From: Dryocosmus kuriphilus | Taxonomy: Eukaryota > Arthropoda > Insecta > Hymenoptera > Cynipidae | Length of the DNA: 64,000 bases | Assembly (NCBI GenBank): GCA_038277395.1 | Contig: CM076197.1 | Span: 98,239,442-98,303,441 of the forward strand | Direction of reading: 5' to 3' | Part shown: in pieces, positions 58,051 through 64,000 of the stretch | Numbering within the stretch: the first letter of the stretch is position 1 | Layout of the letters: each line of letters opens with the position of its first letter | Notes under the pieces: model-generated | Seen by the model: only the letters and a program-made list of their open reading frames with translations | Database searches by the model: none | Told to the model about the DNA's origin: nothing | Program-made: the position numbers and the translations under genes

Positions 58051-59475
58051 CAACTTAAAATCTTAAAAATTTAAAGCGTTTCAAATTGAATTCATTGTTT
58101 TTAAAACTTGAAACGTAATATAAAATTAGAAATTGAGGAAAAAGTTGTTGAAGTTAGAATTATTTGAAAATATGCAAAAAAAAACACATTTTTGTATTTG
58201 GTAAAATGCACATTTTTTAAAAATTGCAAATATTGGTTTTAAAATTTCTTCAGTTTAAGACGAAGAAACAAAACACGTAGGTAATGTTTTGACTTTTGAT
58301 TTCAAGCTTTCATTGAAAAACAGCATATTTTAACGGCCACTGATTCTGAAGTAAAATTTGTAATAAAATTTTACTTTGGTAATTGAAAATAGGAGAAATA
58401 GGTGACAAAATTTAAAATAGGTGACAAAAGGTGAATGGGTGATACTATGTGATGACTACTTATAGAACAATATAATAAAAGCTTTTACCATCTAGAAAAA
58501 AATACTTTTAAACAATAAAAAGTAGCTTTAATTACCTCAAGTATTTTTTTGTAAATAGAAACTATTTCTTATATATTTTATCTATTTAATATAGTTTTTA
58601 AATATTTTTCTACCTTGCTGCCTCTCCAAATAAAGAAGATTCAGATAATATCCAAACCAAAAATACTCTTTTAACGTCCAATATCAAAATTCAAATAAAA
58701 AGTTGTCAATCAAAAAACAACTCCGCGGTCATATTTGAACCAATCAAACAAAAAAGTTTGCCTACTTCTCCCTCTGCAAATTGCGTGGCAACTACTTTCC
58801 CTTTCTCACTTAATTTCTATCAGTCTTATAAATTAGATTAGTGACTCCTCGTCGCAGGTGTAAATAACTAATTAGATTCTCCTGCCACTCAGTCTCTCTG
58901 ACTTTCACTCTCGATACTTCCTTTCGATCCAATCACGAGGCTCCTTCTCAAACGGTGATTGGCATTTAATGATGGTATTTCAAGTACTAATCGCTATTAT
59001 TCCTAATTTGAACTTCAATATTTTTATTATTTTTCATTTTATTTCTTATGAGACTAAAAACAACATCAATTAAAAATCATTTTCCTATAGACCGAATCCA
59101 TTTCAAATCAGACAGCTCTTACACATTAAGTTGCAGAATCTGATTGGGATTAAATTTGTTGTTTTTGAGAGAGAATTAGACGAAACGTTTTCTTCCGATT
59201 TAAAAAAAAAAATTCGATTTTTAAAATTAATTTTTCCTCGCATGAGGAAGACACTCTGTAAGTTTTATGCGGATTAAACCATTTTTGTCGCCAGGAGAAT
59301 TTTCTTTCTCTTAAAATCGAGTTTTCGAATTTTTCTCGAAAACCAAAAAAATACAAAAAAAAGAGTGTTAAAATTAAAGTTAGCGCCACTGGAAAAGTTC
59401 TACAAAAAATACCGATACCGAAATTCGACTCCGAAAAAGCGCTGGGTCGAATCGAGTTTACTCGATTCGAAATCA
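58051..59475. other. Intergenic DNA, no supported gene
   Basis: About 58,730-58,960 is less AT-rich and could be original host sequence. A minus-strand ORF at 59150-59506 has no domain and runs into the next transposon end. Nothing else is recognised. Confidence 0.35.
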
Positions 59476-59509
59476 CCCGTGTAGAAAAAGCCCCACTTGG
59501 CCCCACTAC

Positions 59510-59965
59510 AACTAGGGTGCTAGTCGGGGGCTAGACGGTGTTTTTTGTGTTTAAAAATCCTAATCGGGGGCTGATCGGGGGCAGATCGGGCAATATAAAA
59601 AAAAATTAATTCCGTACGCGCGGGTATTTTCTGTCATCATTTCTAAGTAGGTTCTAGTCGGGAACTGGTCGGTGGCTAGTTGGTGTTTTTTGTTCAAAAA
59701 TCCTAATCGGGGGCTGATCGGGGACAAGTCGGGCAGTTTAAAAATAATTAATTCCGCGTACGCGTCTATTTTCTGTCAACATTTCTAGGCGGGTTCCAGT
59801 CGGGAACTGGTCGGTGGCTATTTGGTGTTTTTTTTGTTCAAAAATCCTAATCGGGGGCTGGTCGGGGACAAGTCGGGCTATTTAAAAATAATTAATTCCG
59901 TACGCGGCTATTTTCTGTCAACATTCCTAGTCGGGTTCTAGTCGGGCACTGTTCGGCGACTTGAC
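59510..59965. repeat. ~143-bp tandem repeat, three units
   Basis: TAATCGGGGGCTG starts at 59561, 59704 and 59848, giving 143- and 144-bp spacing. Each unit has GGTGTTTTTTGT, a GTCGGGC/ATCGGGC block, ATTAATTCCG(CG)TACGCG and TTTTCTGTCA. Confidence 0.9.
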
Positions 59966-60429
59966 TTAAATTTTAGCTCCATTTTTCACTTAAAAAAAGA
60001 GTAATTTCGATTTTAAAATTGTAATAATTTCAGAAAATGAAGCTGGCTTATTGTGAAGTTAGATTCTTTTATATTTCAGAAAATCCAATATTTTAAGCAT
60101 ATATCCAAGTTTGCATTGAAAATTCGAATTAAGGACTGTCAGCTCGAGTGAAATCATTAAAATAAGAAGCTAAATTTCTTTTATATTGGATTTTATTACA
60201 CGAGAAATCATTAGGTCATTTTAATAATGTGCAGTAACGTATACAAAAATGTAAAACAGAAGTTTGTTTTAACATATTATTTTTTATAAAAACAGATCAT
60301 TGAATATCTTTCTGTACCATTCTGTTTTACAAATGACATTCTTACCAACTTATTCTTAATTGTAATTACTTGTTGAGACACAACTATTTTTGATGTTTTA
60401 CTTTTCAGTTCCTACATTTGCAATTTACT

Positions 60430-60605
60430 TGAATCCATCCGGTCAGGGTTCAAGAGGCTTGCAGGGGAGGAGTACCAGGAAGCTCCGCTAGATGGCAAAT
60501 AGACTCGGCTCCCGCAAGCAAGGAGAAACGCCGGGTCTATAAAGGCGGCACGTTTCCCTGAGTAGGCACTTCCTTCGAGCTTCGGTTCAGGGAATGTTAC
60601 TCCTT
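60430..60605 (+). repeat. Dispersed repeat with TATAAA and a CTCF-like motif (copy B)
   Basis: This is the partner of 18,770-18,925 (see there). CCGCTAGATGGCA lies at 60485-60497, TATAAAGGCGGCACGTTTCC near 60,539, and GAGCTTCGGTTCAGGGAATG near 60,577. It sits inside the CCCGTGTAGAAA element, so either the element picked it up or it inserted there. Confidence 0.55.
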
Positions 60606-61194
60606 TTCATTGGTTGGTGAAAGGGCTGGATATAGGTGTTCCCCTATATTCCGCTTCCGAATCGTACTAGGAAAATTTTTTTTGTGTAAAAGTCCAAAAC
60701 ACGGACATGACTGGATAGAATTCGGATTGATTCAACTCCGGCAGACCGTTCAAAAAACGGAAATGACCGGACACAATTGGAATTACTCGAATCCGGTAGA
60801 CCGTACAAATCATCCTTAATCACGTATATATGTATAATTATATACATATATATATAGCTGATAAATTCTGTTTTTGGACTAATTTCTTCGGGGCAGCTGT
60901 TTGAGCCGTACTAGCGCCCGACTAGACAGCGACAAGGATATGCCGGGCTACCGGGCTAGCGCCTAACTAGACCCCGACTAGGGTAAGTCGAATCAACTGA
61001 CTAGCTCCCGACTAAACCACCGTGACGTTACTGGTCGTGGGATGTACCAGTTGTCCCGACTAGCTCCGGACTTTAAGTGGGGCCAACTGGTCGGTAACCA
61101 TACTAGCTCCCAATTTCAATTTCTACACGGGCAGCTTCGATCGGAATCGAATAATTCGACATTCGAACACGTTCTGGTTCGGTTCTAATTTTTA

Positions 61195-62330
61195 CATTCT
61201 CATCTGAATGAGAAGGTATTAGTTTTATGTGAAAACTGACTTTCGCGGATTTCATGAAATCTCGACGTTTCATGACCCCCTGAATCCGAAAAAAAAGGTT
61301 TTACGTAGGTGTCTGTCTGTCGTTATTGTCATCGTTGTCGTCGTCGTTGTAGTCTGTTAGCACGATAACTTTCAAAGGACAAATCGGTTTGGATTGCGCT
61401 TTGGCATATTTCTTTAAGGCGTAAAAAGTAAGGACGAGTTCGTTAACCAGCGGTTTTTGACCAACGGTTATGGTTTATCCATCAAAAACTGTTTTCACAA
61501 AATCAAAAAATCCATTTTCCGGCTAAACTATGAGAGATATAAAAAAAATGTAAGAACGTAAAATTGTTCATCTCAAAAAAAAAAAAAAAATCTAAAAATT
61601 TTGTTCTAACCGTTTTTTGATAAAATGAACGGTTTTTGTTTTAATCAAGAAAACGCTATTAAAATTAAAAAACTCTGGTTTTCCGCCAAAATATTCAAGA
61701 TACAAAAAAATGGTAAAGAACAAAGTTGTTCAATTCAAAAATGTATGTAAATTTTTTTAAAACCATTTTTTTATAAAATACACGGTTTTTTTTGTTTTAA
61801 TCGATAAAACGTTATTCAAAATTAAAAATTCCAAAGTTCCCGCCAAACTATGCAAGATACGGAAAAATGATAAGAAACAACGTTGTTCGCCTCAAAAAGA
61901 TCTACAAAGCTCTCTATCATTTTTTTGAGCAGACGCGTAGTTTTTGAGTTATTCGTGAAATATATTATGAAATATAAAGAGAAGCACTTTTCAGAAAAAC
62001 TATGCAAGATATGAGAAAATATTATGAAGCAGAATTGTTCACCTTGGAAAGATCTACAAAATTTATTAATAAGACTCATCGTTTTGCTTTTAAGAATCGA
62101 AATCCTGCATTGTGAAAATTTGGAAAATCACAAAGTGCTTTACCAATCTACAATGTGTTTTAAAAAAATGTAATTATCGAGCGCGAAGCGCGAGTGTCAT
62201 GATGTGAATGTATTCCTTAAGGGCGGTAGAGCCTTAAGTAAAATAATTAATTTTGTAATTTTTAATTTAAAGGCTTATACGATCCATAAACACCGAGCGC
62301 GTAGCGCGAGGTGAATAATCTATCGAGCGC
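61195..62330 (-). repeat. Inverted copy of the dispersed repeat at 42,660-45,620
   Basis: Reading the minus strand, 61,195-61,560 matches 43,020-43,400 (ACATTCTCATC mirrored, AACCATAACCGTTGGTCAAA, CGAACTCGTCCTTACTTTTT), and 61,600-61,900 contains the tandem units. Beyond ~62,170 are the palindromic words GAGCGCGAAGCGCGAG and GAGCGCGTAGCGCGAG. A (TCG/TTG)n run around 61,325-61,355 corresponds to the CGACGACAACGACGA side of the other copies. Confidence 0.75.
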
Positions 62331-62776
62331 GATTCGATCTCAGCTTGTGACCGGTGTTGAAAAATTCGACTTCGACATATCGATTCTGGGTCGAATCGAA
62401 CTATTTTGCTCACCACTGGTTTAGGGGCAATTAGGAACCAATTTGGATCCAATAAGTGTGTTTGCATTTGAGAAGCCGAAGGTCGATATTACAGGTGGTT
62501 TATCAAATACTTAGCCAATTCTCTGTGCTCAGTGTTCCGCAGAAACGTAAAGACAGTGCACAAGGTAGTTCAAAGGTCTCCTGATGCGTTGCGTTGCCCC
62601 GAGCACTGGCTGGTACTGCCTGTTTGTATTTACTTACTCTTATCCAGTGGCTCTCAAACCTCTTCCATTTTACTCTAGACAGCTCAAGATTGTCCAAATT
62701 ACACTTTAAAATCTACCTTTTTAGTTCCATTCCAAAGCTGCGCTTAACAAATATTTCAAATTCGAATAGTATTAAC
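62331..62776. other. Intergenic DNA, nothing recognised
   Basis: Mixed composition. ORFs on both strands at 62503-62779 have no domain. Confidence 0.35.
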
Positions 62777-63592
62777 TAGGGTTACCATCCGTCCTGGTTT
62801 TCCAGGAAATGTCCTGTTTTTTTCGTGGTCTGTCCTGGTGTCCTGGTTTTTTCTTGAAAATACGCAAAATGCCCTGGTTTTTTTTACGAAACCAATTTTT
62901 TTGACAGCAAATATTTTATTTTTCTACAATCGCAATAATTATATATTTTTGAAGATTTAGCATATTATATAGATTCCGAAAAAAATTGCTTTTAGCGATT
63001 TTTACAACTCTGAGAATAGCGACTTTTAAAAATTGATCTCAGAACTAATTGAGACCTAATTAATTACGCACTAATAAATGTGACACATGTTCGTCACAAA
63101 ATCGAAACTGTCTATCTTCTTTTAAAATGCCTCGCGAAATGAAACTGATATATTTTAAAAATTTATAAATGTTAAAATTAATTTTAGAAACTTTTTATTG
63201 TTAACTTTTTTTTTTCGACAAAGTGACACCAGAAAGAATTAATGAACCGCTAGTAAATATCCCATGTTTAGAAAGTAGGCTTTATTGAACTTCTTCTCAG
63301 CTAACCAGAATATAAGGGCAAGGTATTCTTAAAAGTTATGAGGCTGGTTTTTGGATAAATTATTAAATTTAATATGTCCTAAAATAGCACACGAACAAGT
63401 TGTGTTTCATTTTGGGAAAAGCAGATTTATTTTTTTGATTGTAGTTTTTTCGGTGATATGAGTTGCTTTTTGAAAAAAATCTGTTTAAGCATTTTGAGAG
63501 CACTAATTGAGTACTAATTAATTACACAATGACAAATGTGAGGGCATTATTTGCTCATCGATACTGGTCATTAAAAAAAAAATTTTAAGGCA
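62777..63592. mobile_element. Possible hAT-type end fragment
   Basis: TAGGGTTACCATCCGTCCTG followed by GTTTTCCAGGAAATGTCCTG resembles the TAGGGTGACCA-type left ends of hAT elements, where CCTGGTTT/CCAGGA forms a small hairpin. No matching right end is found before the next element, so this would be a truncated or diverged copy. The AT-rich remainder shows an internal similarity between about 63,040 and 63,515 (GACCTAATTAATTACGCACT against GTACTAATTAATTACACAAT). Confidence 0.35.
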
Positions 63593-64000
63593 CACGGAAA
63601 GAAGTAGTATGGTAGGACCATCCATAGCAGTATTGATGCGTGTACTACTAATGTGACACCCATTGCAATGGATGAGCGCACGTTTCGTCAAGCTGCTATT
63701 TCAAAATGAAATGTATGTTTGAACCATACTTGCTTGGTTATCCAATGTATGGTTGCCTCAACCATAGTTGAGGTTGCTTTGTCCATTAGGAAGACAGCGT
63801 CGTCTACGCAAGCGCCCCTCCCTCACTTACTCGCCCACGCCACGCCGTTGCGAGGTTACGAGGTTAGTTTTGCAAAGTGATATCGTTAGTGTATTGTATG
63901 AAGTACAGTAGAAGTCCGATAAGTTTCTTACTTTGGGGCTGTAGGGGCATAAAATTCCAGGAATTTTAGACTTAATGAATGCCTCTTCTATTAGAGGTTA
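63593..64000 (+). mobile_element. Second copy of the CACGGAAAG element, incomplete
   Basis: CACGGAAAGAAGTAGTATGG starts at 63593 and matches 10483 onward, running through the PLE1 target site without a break. Similarity to the first copy ends at about 63,905, where another element appears to begin. The right end is outside the window. Confidence 0.8.
63906..64000 (+). mobile_element. Possible pogo/Tigger-like element, left end
   Basis: CAGTAGAAGTCCGATAAGTT directly follows a TA (63904-63905), at the point where the CACGGAAAG element loses similarity to its other copy (GAAGTATAGTT there). Invertebrate pogo-like ends of the CAGTAGAACCxCGATAA type look similar and duplicate TA. Only 95 bp are visible. 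Confidence 0.45.

Larger units (their letters stand above)
59476..61131. mobile_element. TIR element with CCCGTGTAGAAA ends and CTAGTCGGG words
   Basis: CCCGTGTAGAAA at 59476 is mirrored by TTTCTACACGGG to 61131, with further inverted similarity (GGCCCCACTT and AAGTGGGGCC; GCTAGTCGGG and CCCGACTAGC). CTAGTCGGG-like words dominate the left part and CCCGACTAG the right. A CA dinucleotide lies outside both ends, too short to be decisive. No transposase. Confidence 0.65.

Noticed and set aside
1..64000. CRISPR arrays, bacterial operons, tRNA or rRNA genes
   Set aside because: No regularly spaced identical repeats with unique spacers, no ribosome-binding-site-led gene clusters, and no tRNA or rRNA sequence recognised; the window is eukaryotic.

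Overview
This window looks like intergenic DNA from an animal nuclear genome, most likely an insect and perhaps a hymenopteran. The evidence is the very high AT content, the absence of any recognisable single-copy host gene, tRNA or rRNA, and the kinds of transposable element present. The species cannot be fixed from the sequence alone. Nearly everything identifiable is mobile or tandemly repeated DNA, and its value lies in a readable order of nested insertions.

Layout. 1-4262: degenerate minisatellite with ~475-bp monomers and a 2,343-bp higher-order repeat. 4.3-10.4 kb: AT-rich relic DNA with one Penelope-like element (PLE) tail. 10,483-14,141: short-TIR element (ends CACGGAAAG) split by a PLE (10,617-13,165) with a clean 10-bp target duplication. 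14,156-16,494: TIR element flanked by TCA. 16.5-17.5 kb: GC-richer unique DNA. 17,975-19,224: CACTGTAAAA-ended element. 19,418-21,919: large palindromic element flanked by TAAT, with inverted arrays of ~122-bp units and a transposase exon in its centre. 25,198-28,055: a second PLE, only lightly damaged. 29,043-37,526: ATCA-flanked element holding a third PLE, which is itself split by a fourth (PLE inside PLE), with several hammerhead-ribozyme-like motifs in the terminal repeats.

38,199-48,579: a DNA transposon with ~1.1-kb inverted repeats and an intron-containing transposase pseudogene (the family with a D-x3-GQNKN motif, DUF7869-like by recollection). Its right arm is interrupted by a 5.86-kb hAT-like element (42,581-48,440) with an 8-bp target duplication, AACGCGTTAC subterminal motifs and two repeat arrays. 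48,936-55,413: inverted-repeat element whose left arm received an almost complete non-LTR retrotransposon (48,984-54,214) with a 12-bp target duplication, ORF1-type proteins and an APE endonuclease/reverse transcriptase ORF with two compensating frameshifts. That nest lies at the edge of a TTGAAAATTCAAC minisatellite (to ~58,050). 59,476-61,131: TIR element carrying a 143-bp CTAGTCGGG tandem. 61.2-62.3 kb: inverted copy of the repeat found inside the hAT-like element. 63,593-64,000: second copy of the CACGGAAAG element, apparently hit by a pogo-like element at a TA.

No host pathway or operon is present. The coding sequences are reverse transcriptases, endonucleases and transposases, nearly all disabled; the youngest-looking are the LINE at 49-54 kb and the PLE at 25-28 kb. 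All family names come from motifs read by eye, not from searches.
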